This document shows, piece by piece, positions 18,075 through 27,900 of a stretch of DNA of 64,000 bases; the stretch's first letter is position 1; each line of letters starts with the position of its first letter. Made by a program: the position numbers and the translations under genes. Source of the stretch: Corynebacterium sp. UBA2622 (GTDB taxonomy: Bacteria > Actinomycetota > Actinomycetes > Mycobacteriales > Mycobacteriaceae); the NCBI RefSeq assembly GCF_002339505.1, contig NZ_DDJO01000012.1:34627-98626 (forward strand), read 5' to 3'. The notes beneath the pieces were generated by a model. That model had not been told where the DNA came from, did not search any database, and saw nothing but the letters and a program-made list of their open reading frames with translations.

Positions 18075-19088
18075 GTGAACGCGACTGGTACCATCAGGCG
18101 AGCCCTGATCGCACTGCTTGTCACGCTAGGAACTGCGCTCGGACTGGTGGCCACGGCCCCCAGCGCCCACGCGGACAATCGCGACTGGCTTCGCCCCGAC
18201 AACACCGGCACCTGTGACTGGGATCCGGTGAAGTTCTGGGTTCAGCGCTGCGACGTCTGGTCACCCGCGATGAACCGCAACATCACCGTGCAGATCCAGC
18301 CCGCCACCCGGGGCGGCAACGCCGGCCTGTACATGCTCGACGGTCTGCGCGCCACCGAGGCCACCAGCGCCTGGGTCAACGACGTCAATGCCGCCCAGAC
18401 CTACGACAACTCGAACATCACCCTCGTGATGCCGGTGGGTGGTGCCAGCTCCTTCTATGCCGACTGGGAGGCTCCGGCCACCTACGACTTCGACAACCCC
18501 GTCATCTACGAGTGGGAAACCTTCCTCACCCGCGAGCTGCCCGGTTACCTCGAGCAGAACTTCGGCGTCGCCCGCGACAACAACTCCATCCTCGGCCTGT
18601 CCATGGGAGCGACCGCCGCGATGAACCTGGCCGCCAAGCACCACGACCAGTTCCGCCAAGTCCTCTCCTTCTCCGGCTACCTCACCACCACGCTGCCGGG
18701 CAACCAGACCGCGCTGCGCGCCGCGCTCCTCGACGGAGGCCTGTACAACATCAACGCGATGTACGGCCCCGTGATCAGCCCGCGCCGATTCGAAAACGAC
18801 CCTTTCCTCAACATGGAGGGCCTGCGTAACTCGGACGTCTACATCTCCGCCGGTTCCGCCGTGCCGGGCCCCGCGGACGCGGGTTACAAGCCGGAGCACG
18901 TCGCCTCCGGTGTCGCACTGGAGTCCTACTCCAACCTCACCACCCGCGTTTGGGCGCTGAAGGCCCGCGCCACCGGCCTCAACTTCACCGAGGTCTACAC
19001 CCCGACCGGCCTGCACAACTGGCAGCAGTTCGGCGGCCAGATGGAGGCCACGCGCAACCGCGTCCTCGACGTCATGAACGCCTGGTAA
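18075..19088 (+). CDS. Secreted trehalose mycolyltransferase (antigen 85 family)
   Basis: It transfers mycolyl groups from trehalose monomycolate to arabinogalactan or to another TMM. The 337-residue precursor has a signal peptide (LIALLVTLGTALGLVATAPSAHA). The alpha/beta hydrolase fold carries nucleophile Ser176 in GLSMGATAAMN and catalytic His314 in TGLHNWQQFGGQM; the acid is probably in the region between. Length suits a single-domain mycolyltransferase without LGFP repeats, comparable to cmt2 of C. glutamicum, which has the same place after aftB as I recall. The GTG start has a GGGGGT ribosome site. A strong hairpin follows the gene. Confidence 0.94.
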   Translation: MNATGTIRRALIALLVTLGTALGLVATAPSAHADNRDWLRPDNTGTCDWDPVKFWVQRCDVWSPAMNRNITVQIQPATRGGNAGLYMLDGLRATEATSAWVNDVNAAQTYDNSNITLVMPVGGASSFYADWEAPATYDFDNPVIYEWETFLTRELPGYLEQNFGVARDNNSILGLSMGATAAMNLAAKHHDQFRQVLSFSGYLTTTLPGNQTALRAALLDGGLYNINAMYGPVISPRRFENDPFLNMEGLRNSDVYISAGSAVPGPADAGYKPEHVASGVALESYSNLTTRVWALKARATGLNFTEVYTPTGLHNWQQFGGQMEATRNRVLDVMNAW

Positions 19089-19113
19089 GAACACAGGAAA
19101 AAGTTCAGCCCCA

Positions 19114-19156
19114 CGCCGCCGCCCCCGGAGCAACCTCGTTTCGGGCGGCGGCGTTT
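19114..19156 (+). terminator. Terminator-like hairpin after the mycolyltransferase gene
   Basis: CGCCGCCGCCC (19114-19124) pairs perfectly with GGGCGGCGGCG (19143-19153), followed by only three T residues. The 11-pair GC stem would be very stable; with so short a T run, complete termination is uncertain. Confidence 0.6.
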
Positions 19157-19394
19157 CGCGCGCCTGGGGCATGCCCGGCAGGGGGTGCGTCCCTCCCAGG
19201 GGTGCCGGACGGGGTCGGCGCGGTCGCAGCAGCCCGGGGGCGCGAGTGGTGGATGCCGGCAAGCGTGGGCTCCGTGACGGGTGGCCCACCCCACCGGCTT
19301 GATGTCCCTCCTCGTCGTCGCACTCGCGCGGGTACGGCCCTTGCGCACCGTGTTGCGGGGTGGGGTGCCGCCGCGCGCGGCCTAAACTTCGGGA
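19157..19394. other. Intergenic stretch without a supported gene
   Basis: About 240 bases of GC-rich sequence between the hairpin and the first cop1 promoter candidate. Open frames exist on both strands but none has a ribosome site, a -10 box at leaderless spacing, or a recognisable protein. I see nothing functional in it. Confidence 0.4.
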
Positions 19395-19469
19395 ATGCTG
19401 GCGTGTCGTGCGTTAAAGTCTAAAGTTAGACTTAAAGTTTCGTGTACAGTAACGTCACGACCGAAGTAG
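19383..19469 (+). promoter_or_regulatory. Promoter region and candidate leaderless upstream ORF of cop1
   Basis: TAAACT at 19383-19388 is followed after six bases by ATG at 19395, which opens a 24-codon frame (start MLACRALKSKVRLKV) ending at TAG 19467-19469. This is the same geometry as the leaderless genes elsewhere. A second -10 candidate, TACAGT, is at 19446-19451. Either could drive cop1, giving leaders of about 140-200 bases. Whether the short frame is translated is unknown. Confidence 0.4.
19416..19433. promoter_or_regulatory. 18-base palindrome upstream of cop1
   Basis: AAGTCTAA-AG-TTAGACTT is a perfect 8-2-8 inverted repeat in a locally AT-rich patch containing TAAAGT three times. 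It covers the expected -35 region of the TACAGT promoter at 19446. It is a good candidate binding site for a dimeric regulator of cop1; the regulator is unknown. Confidence 0.6.
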
Positions 19470-19600
19470 CCGATATTTTCACCGTGCGCGTCCGCCGGGG
19501 GAGGGGAACCCTCGGAAGCCGGGTGCGATGGAAGCAATCTCACGCGACTTACAGCCGCGGCACCGATCGTGGCCCAGATCCAGGAAAAGGCAGGATAACC

Positions 19601-21538
19601 ATGCGAGATCACCGTTCCCCGCGTCGACAGATGCGACGCACGTGGCTTGTGGCAGCCGCAATCCCCACCGCGGCGGCCGTGGGGCTGGGCGCCACCCCGG
19701 CAATGGCCCAGATCGGCCTCCCGTTGAGCTCCTCCGGTGGCTTCTCCGACAACATCCGCCCCTCCGATCCGCCGCAGCGCACCCCCATCGAGGTCGACCA
19801 GCACCCGCAGGTGCCCGGTCTGCCCGCCGGTGTGTCCGTGGACCGCATTGAATGGATCAACAACCGCCGCGTGGCGGTGTTCATCAAGTCCGCCGCAATG
19901 CCGGAGCAGCTCATGCAGGTGCAGATCCTCCTGGCCCGCGACTGGAACTCGAACCCGAACGCCAAGTTCCCCGAGGTCTGGGCCCTCGACGGCCTGCGCG
20001 CCCGCGACGACGAGAACGGCTGGACCATCGAGACCAATATCGAGCAGTTCTACGCGGACAAGAACGTCAACGTGATCCTGCCCGTCGGCGGCGAGTCCTC
20101 CTTCTACTCCGACTGGCAGCGCCCGGACAACGGCAAGAACTACAAGTGGGAGACGTTCCTGACCAAGGAGCTCGTCCCCGTCCTGGACAACAAGTTCCGC
20201 TCCAACGGCAAGCGCGCCGTCACCGGCATCTCCATGGGCGGCACCGCGGCGATGAACCTCGGTGAGCGCAACCCCAACCTGTTCGACTTCGTCGGATCCT
20301 TCTCCGGTTACCTGGACACCACCACTCCGGGCATGCCCGTGGCGATCCGCGCCGCGCAGAAGGACGCCGGCGGGTACAACACGGACGCGATGTGGGGCCC
20401 CGAGGGCTCCCAGGACTGGATCGACCACGACCCCAAGCTGGGCATTGAGAACCTCAAGGGCAAGACCGTCTACGTCTCCTCCGGCTCCGGGCGCGACGAC
20501 TTCGGCAACCCGGACTCCGTGGCCAAGGGCGCGGCCAACCCGGCCGGCGTGGGCCTCGAGGTCATCTCCCGCATGTCCACCAACACCTTCCTCCAGTACG
20601 CCGCCAAGGCCGGGGTGAGCCCGATCGCCCAGTTCCGCCCCTCCGGCGTCCACTCCTGGGAGTTCTGGCAGTTCGAGATGGCCCAGGCGTGGCCGTACAT
20701 CGCCGACACCCTCGGTGTGTCCCAGGCGGACCGCGGTGCGGAGTGCACCCCCGTCGGGGCCATCGCCGAGGCCACCAAGGACGGTGTCATCGGCTCCTGC
20801 GTCAACAACGAGTACGATCTCGCGGGTGGCAAGGCCGAGGACTTCCGCAACGGCCAGGCCTTCTGGACCCCCCAGACCGGCGCGCACGCCCTCTTCGGCG
20901 CGATCCTGGCGAAGTACAACACCCTCGGCGGTGCGACCGGCTGGCTGGGCTTCCCCACGACCGGTGAGACGAAGACCCCGGACGGGGTCGGACGCTTCGT
21001 CCACTTCGCAAACGGCTCCATCTACTGGACCCCGAATACCGGTGCTTTTGCCATCCCCGGCGACATGTTGCAGGTCTGGGGCGCCAGCGGCTGGGAAAGG
21101 GGAGACCTCGGGTACCCCGTCGCCGAGGCGCAGAGCGTGGGCGACGGCTACGTGCAGAAGTTCCAGGGCGGCTACCTCACCCGCAACCCGGGCGGCAGGG
21201 ACCACCACATCGTCCACGGTGAGATCGCCAAGAAGTACGGCGAGATGAACACCGCGGCCTCCGGTCTCGGTTACCCGACGAGCGATGAAATCGCCGTCAA
21301 CGGCGGCGCCTTCCAGGCTTTTGAGAAGGGCAACATCTACTGGTCCCCCGCGACCGGCGCGCACGTCATCTACTACGGCGACATCTTCGACGCGTGGGGC
21401 AAGGAGCGCTGGGAGCAGGGCCGCTTCGGCTGGCCCACCTCCGACATGAAGGACATCCCCGCGGGCGGAAAGACCATCGACTTCCAGCACGGCACCCTTG
21501 AGCAGATCAACGGCACCGTGAACGAAAAGAGGCGCTAA
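19601..21538 (+). CDS. cop1: Secreted mycolyltransferase with LGFP repeats (PS1/Cop1 type)
   Basis: A 645-residue exported enzyme. The signal peptide ends near ATPAMAQ. The antigen 85-type esterase domain has nucleophile Ser211 in GISMGGTAAMN and catalytic His351 in SGVHSWEFWQFEMA. It is followed by four LGFP modules (about residues 420-640; for example GATGWLGFPTTGETKTPDG, GLGYPTSDEI and RFGWPTSDM). LGFP repeats are thought to anchor proteins to the cell wall. This two-part architecture is that of PS1/Cop1, the main mycolyltransferase of C. glutamicum. ATG 19601 is preceded by an AGGATAA-type weak ribosome site and a long leader with a palindrome. The next gene overlaps its stop by one base. 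Confidence 0.95.
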   Translation: MRDHRSPRRQMRRTWLVAAAIPTAAAVGLGATPAMAQIGLPLSSSGGFSDNIRPSDPPQRTPIEVDQHPQVPGLPAGVSVDRIEWINNRRVAVFIKSAAMPEQLMQVQILLARDWNSNPNAKFPEVWALDGLRARDDENGWTIETNIEQFYADKNVNVILPVGGESSFYSDWQRPDNGKNYKWETFLTKELVPVLDNKFRSNGKRAVTGISMGGTAAMNLGERNPNLFDFVGSFSGYLDTTTPGMPVAIRAAQKDAGGYNTDAMWGPEGSQDWIDHDPKLGIENLKGKTVYVSSGSGRDDFGNPDSVAKGAANPAGVGLEVISRMSTNTFLQYAAKAGVSPIAQFRPSGVHSWEFWQFEMAQAWPYIADTLGVSQADRGAECTPVGAIAEATKDGVIGSCVNNEYDLAGGKAEDFRNGQAFWTPQTGAHALFGAILAKYNTLGGATGWLGFPTTGETKTPDGVGRFVHFANGSIYWTPNTGAFAIPGDMLQVWGASGWERGDLGYPVAEAQSVGDGYVQKFQGGYLTRNPGGRDHHIVHGEIAKKYGEMNTAASGLGYPTSDEIAVNGGAFQAFEKGNIYWSPATGAHVIYYGDIFDAWGKERWEQGRFGWPTSDMKDIPAGGKTIDFQHGTLEQINGTVNEKRR

Positions 21539-22071
21539 TGCGGCTACGAGCCACGACATCCGCGAAAGCCGCGGCCCTCGTCGCCGTCACCGCGGCGGGT
21601 CTCGGGCTCGCCGGGTGCGGGGGCGAGACGGTGGACAGCTCGGACGTGACCAAGTCCTCCGCGCCCACGTCGGCGACGTCCGAGTCCTCCTCCGCGTCGT
21701 CGGCCCAGGCCACCGCGTCGAGCAACGTCACGAGCACCTCCTCGACGACGGCCACCTCCACCGTTACCCAGCCGTCGGCGGCCCCCGCCCCCGGTGCGGA
21801 GCAGCCGGCCCGCGAGGTCACCTCCATGCCCGAGCAAGCCTCCCACTACTCGGCGGACGAGCAGAAGTTCCTCGACGATGTCAGGAACAAGGGAGTCAAC
21901 GTCAACGGCGTTGAGGACCAGCTCACAGCAACGGGCCGTAGCGTCTGCGACGGCACAACCTTCACCCGTGATGCGGTCGCCGGCCAGCTCGTGGAGCAGC
22001 GGCGCACCGACCTCGATCCCGCCGCGGCGGCACAGCTTATCGACGAGACCGCTCACGCCCGCCTCTGCTAA
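21538..22071 (+). CDS. DUF732-type putative lipoprotein
   Basis: The 177-residue precursor has a signal peptide ending in a lipobox (GLGLAGC), so it is probably lipid-anchored. Next comes a Ser/Thr-rich linker of about 60 residues that may be glycosylated. The C-terminal domain (about 100-177) fits DUF732: FLDDVRNKGVNVNG, then a Cys in SVCDGT and a final Cys at the last residue, likely forming a disulfide. Function unknown. The ATG overlaps the cop1 stop codon (TAATG) and the cutinase gene follows closely, so cop1, this gene and the cutinase gene are one operon. A DUF732-type gene lies at the same place in C. glutamicum as I recall. Confidence 0.78.
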   Translation: MRLRATTSAKAAALVAVTAAGLGLAGCGGETVDSSDVTKSSAPTSATSESSSASSAQATASSNVTSTSSTTATSTVTQPSAAPAPGAEQPAREVTSMPEQASHYSADEQKFLDDVRNKGVNVNGVEDQLTATGRSVCDGTTFTRDAVAGQLVEQRRTDLDPAAAAQLIDETAHARLC

Positions 22072-22079
22072 GGAGATCC

Positions 22080-23012
22080 ATGCGTAAGCCCCTCATCGTC
22101 GGCGCGGTCCTCGTCGTGCTGGCCGTCATCGGCCTGGGCGTGTACCAGTGGCGCGGCGGCAACACCCCCGTCAACCAGGGGGAGCCGCCGATCCCGCTGC
22201 CTACGGAGGTGCTCAAGCCCTCCGAGCCCGACTGGTGCCCGGCCGTCGAGGTGGTTTCCATCCCCGGCACGTGGGAGTCCTCCGCCACGGATGACCCGTT
22301 CAACCCGCAGGCGAACCCGTACTCCTTCATGCTGACCATCACGAAGCCGCTGCAGGAGGCGTACCCCATTGAACAGGTTCGCGTGTGGACGACGCCGTAC
22401 ACGGCCCAGTTCCGCAACATCCAGACGGAGCGCGGCCGCGCGGAGATGACCTACGACGACTCGCGGGCCGAGGGAACCGCGCGGGTCAACGGGGAGCTGG
22501 CCTACGTCAACGACACCTGCCCCAGCACCAAGTTCATCGTCATGGGCTTCTCGCAGGGGGCGGTGATCGCGGGTGACATCACCAACCAGATCGGCACGCG
22601 CGCCAACGCGGTGGCCCCGGAGAAGCTCCTCGGCTCGGTGATGATCGCTGACGGGCGCCGCGAGAACGGCGTCGGGGTCAACCCCGGTGTCAACGTCCCC
22701 GGCATTGGCGCCGAGATCGCGCTGGCCCCCATCAACCAAATCGTCCAGGCGGTCACTCCCGGGGCGACGATGACGGGGGCGCGCCCGGGGGGCTTCGGCG
22801 AGGTCGCCGACCGCGCCTACGAGGTGTGCGCGCCGAACGACTCCGTCTGCGACGCGCCGCAGGACATGGGCACGCTCATCGCCCGCGCGGGTGACCTGAT
22901 GCTGGCCAACGGCAACCACGCCAGGTATGCGACGAACCCGGACGTCATCCCCGGCACGACCGCCTCCGACTGGGCCGTGCAATGGGCGCGCGGCACCATC
23001 GACGCGAGGTAG
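22080..23012 (+). CDS. Cutinase-like membrane-anchored hydrolase (Culp6/Rv3802c type)
   Basis: A 310-residue protein with one N-terminal membrane helix (about 4-23) and an extracytoplasmic alpha/beta hydrolase domain. The nucleophile is Ser158 in MGFSQGAVIAGD; a probable Asp and His follow, the His in NGNHARYAT. Cysteines in DWCPAVE, NDTCPS and DSVCDAPQDM suggest disulfides. The mycobacterial counterpart Rv3802c, in the same position before fadD32, is an essential phospholipase/thioesterase linked to mycolate metabolism. The ribosome site AAGGAG overlaps the stop codon of the DUF732 gene, so translation is coupled. The natural substrate is not settled. Confidence 0.9.
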   Translation: MRKPLIVGAVLVVLAVIGLGVYQWRGGNTPVNQGEPPIPLPTEVLKPSEPDWCPAVEVVSIPGTWESSATDDPFNPQANPYSFMLTITKPLQEAYPIEQVRVWTTPYTAQFRNIQTERGRAEMTYDDSRAEGTARVNGELAYVNDTCPSTKFIVMGFSQGAVIAGDITNQIGTRANAVAPEKLLGSVMIADGRRENGVGVNPGVNVPGIGAEIALAPINQIVQAVTPGATMTGARPGGFGEVADRAYEVCAPNDSVCDAPQDMGTLIARAGDLMLANGNHARYATNPDVIPGTTASDWAVQWARGTIDAR

Positions 23013-23059
23013 CGCGCCGGAACCGACGCTCCCGCGAGCGTTCCGCGACGCTTACGAGA

Positions 23060-23130
23060 GCAAAATATTATACTTGGCAAAATATGCCCGTGTAACCCGT
23101 ACACCTGCCGTACACCCCCTAAGGAGTCCC
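23060..23130 (+). promoter_or_regulatory. Promoter and repeat-rich regulatory region of fadD32
   Basis: A strong -10 box TATACT lies at 23069-23074 in an AT-rich patch. Around it are two direct copies of GCAAAATAT (23060-23068 and 23077-23085), the inverted repeat GGCA-AAATA-TGCC (23076-23088), GTGTA-ACCCG-TACAC (23090-23104), and CGTACACC twice at 11-base spacing (23098-23105, 23109-23116). A ribosome site AAGGAG precedes the ATG. The density of symmetric elements suggests regulation of mycolate condensation genes. Confidence 0.65.
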
Positions 23131-24939
23131 ATGGACCTCAGCGTCATCATCCAGCGCTTCATCGACGAGGACGGAAACATCGTCCTCCCGCAGAACTTCA
23201 CCATCCCGGCGCTCACGGAAATGCTCCACTTCATGGGCGCGCAGATGGGTCAGCTGGACGACACGAACATCCGGTACTGGGACTACTCGCAGAGCGTCGA
23301 GGGCGAGCTGCGCACCTACTCCCGGCGGGAGGTCAACACCCGTATCAAGGCCGTCGCGGCCCGCCTCATGCAGGTCGGCCAGCCGGGCGACAAGGTGGCC
23401 ATTCTCGCCTCCAACTCCCCCGAATACCTCTTCGGGTTCATGGGTGCCATGTATGCCGGGCAGGTCCCGATCCCGCTGTACGACCCCAACGAGCCCGGCC
23501 ACGGCGAGCACCTGCGCGCGGTCCTCGCCGATTCCGGTGCCTCCACCGTGATGACCAACAAGCAGGGCGCGCCCGCTGTCCGGGCGTTCTTCGCCGAGCA
23601 GCCGGCAGCACAGCGCCCGCGCATCCTCCTGGTGGACTCCCTGCCGGATTCCCTGGCCGAGTCCTGGGTCCCGCTCGAGGTCCCGGAGGGCACGGACACG
23701 GCCCACGACACGGCCTTCCTCCAGTACACCTCCGGCTCCACTCGCATGCCGGCCGGCGTGGTGCTGACCAACGAATCCGTGGTCACCAACGTCATCCAGA
23801 TCTACACCGCGGTGGATCTGCAGCAGCCGCTGCGCGCGCCGCTGTGGCTGCCGATGCACCACGACATGGGCATCATCATCTCCATGCTGCTGGTGGTGCT
23901 GGGCAACGAAATCGAGATGATGGCCCCGCGCGATTTCATGCAGCAGCCGAAGCGCTACCTCAAGCAGCTCTCCCGCCGCGAGGACGATCCCGAGGACATC
24001 CACATCTACTCGCTGATCCCGAACTTCGCCCTGGATGTCGCCGCGCGCTACGCCAATCTGACCGAGGAGGACGGCGTGGACCTCTCCGCCGTCAAGGGCC
24101 TGGTCATCGGCTCCGAGCCGGTGACGAAGGCGGGCGTGGACGCCTTCGTCGAGGCGTTCGGGGAGTACGGCCTGAGCCGCGACGCCATCCGCCCGGGTTA
24201 CGGCCTGGCGGAGGCGACCCTGATCGTCTCGATCGCGCAGACCCCGGACCGCCCGAAGTTCGTCTCCTTCGACCGCGCCCAGCTGGCCAAGGGCCGTGCG
24301 GTGGAGAGCGGGGACGGCGTCGTCATGGCCTCCAACGGGCAGCCGGTGCGGTGGATGAAGTTCGCCATCGTCGACCCGGAGACAAAGAACGAGGTGGGAG
24401 AGGGGACCATCGGCGAGATCTGGGCCCACGGCGCCAACATCGCCGGCGGCTACCTTGACCGGGCCGAGGAAACCGAGAACACCTTCTCCAACACCATCGG
24501 CGAGACCCTGCAGGACAACCTGCCGAGGGACGGCTGGCTGGCCACGGGCGACCTGGGCACCCTCATCGACGGGCAGCTCTACATCACCGGCCGCCTGAAG
24601 GACCTGATTGTGGTGGCCGGGCGAAACCACTACCCGCAGGACATCGAGATCACCGCCCAGGAGGCCACGGACCACGTGCGGACCGATTCGGTCGCCGCGT
24701 TCGCGGTGCCGGGTGAGAACGTCGAGCGCCTCGTCCTCCTCGTCGAGCGCACCGAGGGTGCGAGCCCCGAGGGAGACCTCGCGGCAGAGGACGCGATCCG
24801 CGCCGCGATCACCACGGTCCACGGCCTCTCCCCGGACGTCATCGAGTTCTACGGGCCCAACGAAATCGCCCGATCCTCCTCCGGGAAGATCGCGCGTCGG
24901 GTCAACATGAAGAAGTACCTGGAACGGGTAAACGGATAA
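23131..24939 (+). CDS. fadD32: Long-chain fatty acyl-AMP ligase FadD32 (FadD2 of C. glutamicum)
   Basis: It activates the meromycolic (long) fatty acid as acyl-AMP and loads it on the N-terminal ACP of Pks13. The 602-residue ANL-superfamily enzyme shows the nucleotide-binding motif QYTSGSTRMPAGV, MHHDMGII, GYGLAEATLIVS, GWLATGDLG, GRLKDLIVVAGRNHYPQDIE, and the C-terminal catalytic Lys in SSSGKIARR. The ATG at 23131 has AAGGAG at good spacing. Pks13 begins 35 bases downstream. The fadD32-pks13-accD order is the same in all mycolate producers I know of. Confidence 0.96.
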   Translation: MDLSVIIQRFIDEDGNIVLPQNFTIPALTEMLHFMGAQMGQLDDTNIRYWDYSQSVEGELRTYSRREVNTRIKAVAARLMQVGQPGDKVAILASNSPEYLFGFMGAMYAGQVPIPLYDPNEPGHGEHLRAVLADSGASTVMTNKQGAPAVRAFFAEQPAAQRPRILLVDSLPDSLAESWVPLEVPEGTDTAHDTAFLQYTSGSTRMPAGVVLTNESVVTNVIQIYTAVDLQQPLRAPLWLPMHHDMGIIISMLLVVLGNEIEMMAPRDFMQQPKRYLKQLSRREDDPEDIHIYSLIPNFALDVAARYANLTEEDGVDLSAVKGLVIGSEPVTKAGVDAFVEAFGEYGLSRDAIRPGYGLAEATLIVSIAQTPDRPKFVSFDRAQLAKGRAVESGDGVVMASNGQPVRWMKFAIVDPETKNEVGEGTIGEIWAHGANIAGGYLDRAEETENTFSNTIGETLQDNLPRDGWLATGDLGTLIDGQLYITGRLKDLIVVAGRNHYPQDIEITAQEATDHVRTDSVAAFAVPGENVERLVLLVERTEGASPEGDLAAEDAIRAAITTVHGLSPDVIEFYGPNEIARSSSGKIARRVNMKKYLERVNG

Positions 24940-24974
24940 CGAATGCGTCACCGCGCGCGATAGTCTGGAGTGCT

Positions 24975-27900
24975 ATGAGTGAGAACGAGCTGAGTGTATG
25001 GCTGCAGAAGTGGGTCGCCGAGGCCGTCGGTCTGGATCCGGCGGAGGTCGAACCCACCAAACCGCTAGAAACGTTCGGCTTGTCCTCCCGCGACGCGGTG
25101 ATCATGACCGGCGAGCTGGAAAACCTGCTCGGCCGGCGCGTTGATCCGACCATCGCCTACCAGTACCCCGACATTGCGGCGCTGGCGGCCGCCCTCACGT
25201 CGACGGGGGAAGAGAAGCGCCGCGTGGTGCGTCGTGAAGCGAATGCCTCGCCGGGCGCGCACGACATCGCGATCATCGGCTCCGCGGGCCGCTTTCCGGG
25301 GGCCGGGGACAACAACGAGTTCTGGTGCCTGCTCATCGACGGCCGCTCCGCAACCGGGCCCCTGCCCGAGAAGCGCTGGTCGGAGTATGCGGGAGACCCC
25401 GTGGTGCGCTCCAAGATGGCGGAGGAGAATACCGCCGGCGGTTACCTGGAGGACATCGAGAGCTTCGACAACGAATTCTTCGGCCTCAGCCCCCTCGAGG
25501 CGACGAACATGGACCCGCAGCAGCGCATCATGCTGGAGCTGGCGTGGGAGGCCCTCGAGGACGCGAACCTGCCCGCCAACCGGTTGCGCGGCGAGTCCGT
25601 CGGGGTGTTCGTGGGCTCCTCCAACAACGATTACGGCATGCTCATCGCGGCCGACCCGTCGCAGGCGCACCCGTACGCGCTGACGGGGTCGTCGAGTTCG
25701 ATCATCCCGAACCGCATCTCCTACGCCTTCGACTTCCGCGGCCCCTCGGTCAGCGTGGACACCGCGTGCTCCTCGTCGCTGGTCTCGGTTCATCACGCCG
25801 TGCGCGCGCTTCGCGACGGCGAGGCCGACGTGGCACTTGCCGGCGGTGTGAACATCATGGCGAACCCCTTCGCCTCCCTCATGTTCGCCGAGCTGGGGGT
25901 GATCTCCCCGACGAGCCGCATCCACGCCTTCTCCGAGGATGCCGACGGGATCGTGCGCTCCGAGGCGGCGGGTTTCGTGGTGCTCAAGCGCGTCGACGAC
26001 GCCCTGCGCGACGGCGACGAGATCCTCGCTGTGATCAAGGGTTCCGCCACCAACTCCGACGGGCACTCGAACGGTTTGACCGCCCCCAACCCGGACGCAC
26101 AGGTGGACGTGCTTGAGCGGGCCTACTCCGACGCCGGGGTCGACCCCGCCGAGGTGGACCTCGTCGAGGCTCACGGTACGGGTACCATCCTGGGCGACCC
26201 CATCGAGGCGACGGCGCTGGGCACCGTGCTCGGCGACGGCCGCGACAACGCACACCCGCTGCTGCTCGGCTCCGCCAAGTCCAACATCGGGCACTCGGAA
26301 TCGGCTGCGGGTGTCGTGGCGCTGATCAAGGTGCTCGAGGCGATGAAGCACGACACCATCCCGGCATCGATCAACTACTCCGGCCCCAACAAGTACGTTG
26401 ACTTCGACGCGCAGCACATTGAGGTCGTGGAGGACCCGCGGGAGTGGCCCCGCTACTCCGGGCGTCGCGTGGCCGGCGTCTCCGGCTTCGGTTTCGGCGG
26501 CACAAACGCCCACGTGGTGGTGACGGACTTCGATCCGGCCGACTACGAGGCCGAGGGCGCCCGCACCCCGGCCGAGCTCACCGGGTCGGGAACCATGTCC
26601 CTGCCCGTTTCCGGCCTCCTCCCGTCGCGGCGCAAGGATTCCGCCGCCGCGCTCGCCGACTTCCTCGAAGGCCGTCCCGATGCGGACCTGGTGCCCATCG
26701 CCCGTTCGCTGGCCAAGCGCAACCACGGCCGCTCCGCCGCGGTGATCCAGGCCGGCACCGTCGAGGAAGCCGTCAAGCGCTTGCGCCAGGTGGCGGAGGG
26801 CAAAGCCGCCCCGGGCATCACCTCGGCGGATTCCCCGGCAGCCCTCGGGACCGTCTTCGTTTACTCCGGTTTCGGCTCCCAGCACCGCAAGATGGCCAAG
26901 CAGCTGCTGGAAACCTCCCCGATGTTCCGCCGCCGCATGGAGGAGCTCGACGAGTACGTCAAGTTCGAGTCGGGCTGGTCCATGCTCGACATCATCCGCG
27001 ACGACGAGCAGACCTACGACACCCAGACGGGCCAGGTCACCATCACCGCGATCCAGATCGCGCAGACGGACCTCCTGGCCTCCCTGGGCATCACCCCCGC
27101 CGCGACCATGGGCATGTCCATGGGCGAGATGGGTGCCGCCTACGGCGCGGGGGGCATCAGCGCCCGCGACGCCATCCTTATCGCCTCCCACCGCGCCCGG
27201 TTGATGAGCGAGGGCGAGGAGATGATCGCCGGCACGCCCCAGGAGGGCGCAATGGCCGTCGTGGAGCTGAGCCGCGAGGAGCTCGCGGAGTTCATCGCCG
27301 AGCACCCCGAGGCCGCCGGCGCCGAGCCCGCCGTCTACGCGGGCCCCGGCATGACCACCATCGGCGGCCCCTCGACCGCCATCGACTTCGTTGTCTCCCG
27401 GCTCGAGGAGCAGGAGAAGTTCGCCCGCAAGCTCAACGTGCGCGGTGCGGGCCACACCAGCATGCTCGACCCCATCATGGGCGACCTCGCCGCCGAGCTG
27501 GCGGGCCTGGAGCCTAAGCCGCTGAGGGTGCCCCTGTTCAGCTCCGTCGACCGCGGCGTGGTCTACCGCCCGGGTGAGACGGTGCACGACGCGGAGTACT
27601 TCCTGCGCATGACGCGCCACTCCGTCTACTTCCAGGACGCAACGGAGGCCGCCCTGGCGGCGGGGCACACGACTCTGGTGGAGATTTCCCCGAACCCGGT
27701 TGCGCTGATGGGCATGATGAACACCGCTTTTGCCGCGGGCAAGCCGGACGCGCAGCTGCTGTTTACCACAAAACGCAAGGTCGACGAGGTTTTGTCACTG
27801 CAGGACCTCGCCGCGAAGCTCTACGTCCAGGGCGTGGACGTGGACTTCACCAGCTTCTACGGGCCGGGCACCGTCATCGACGCGCCCCACACCCCGTTCC

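Noticed and set aside
19105..19323. Short open frames on both strands in the gap before cop1
   Set aside because: No start signals, no recognisable protein, and the frames begin in the terminator-like hairpin.
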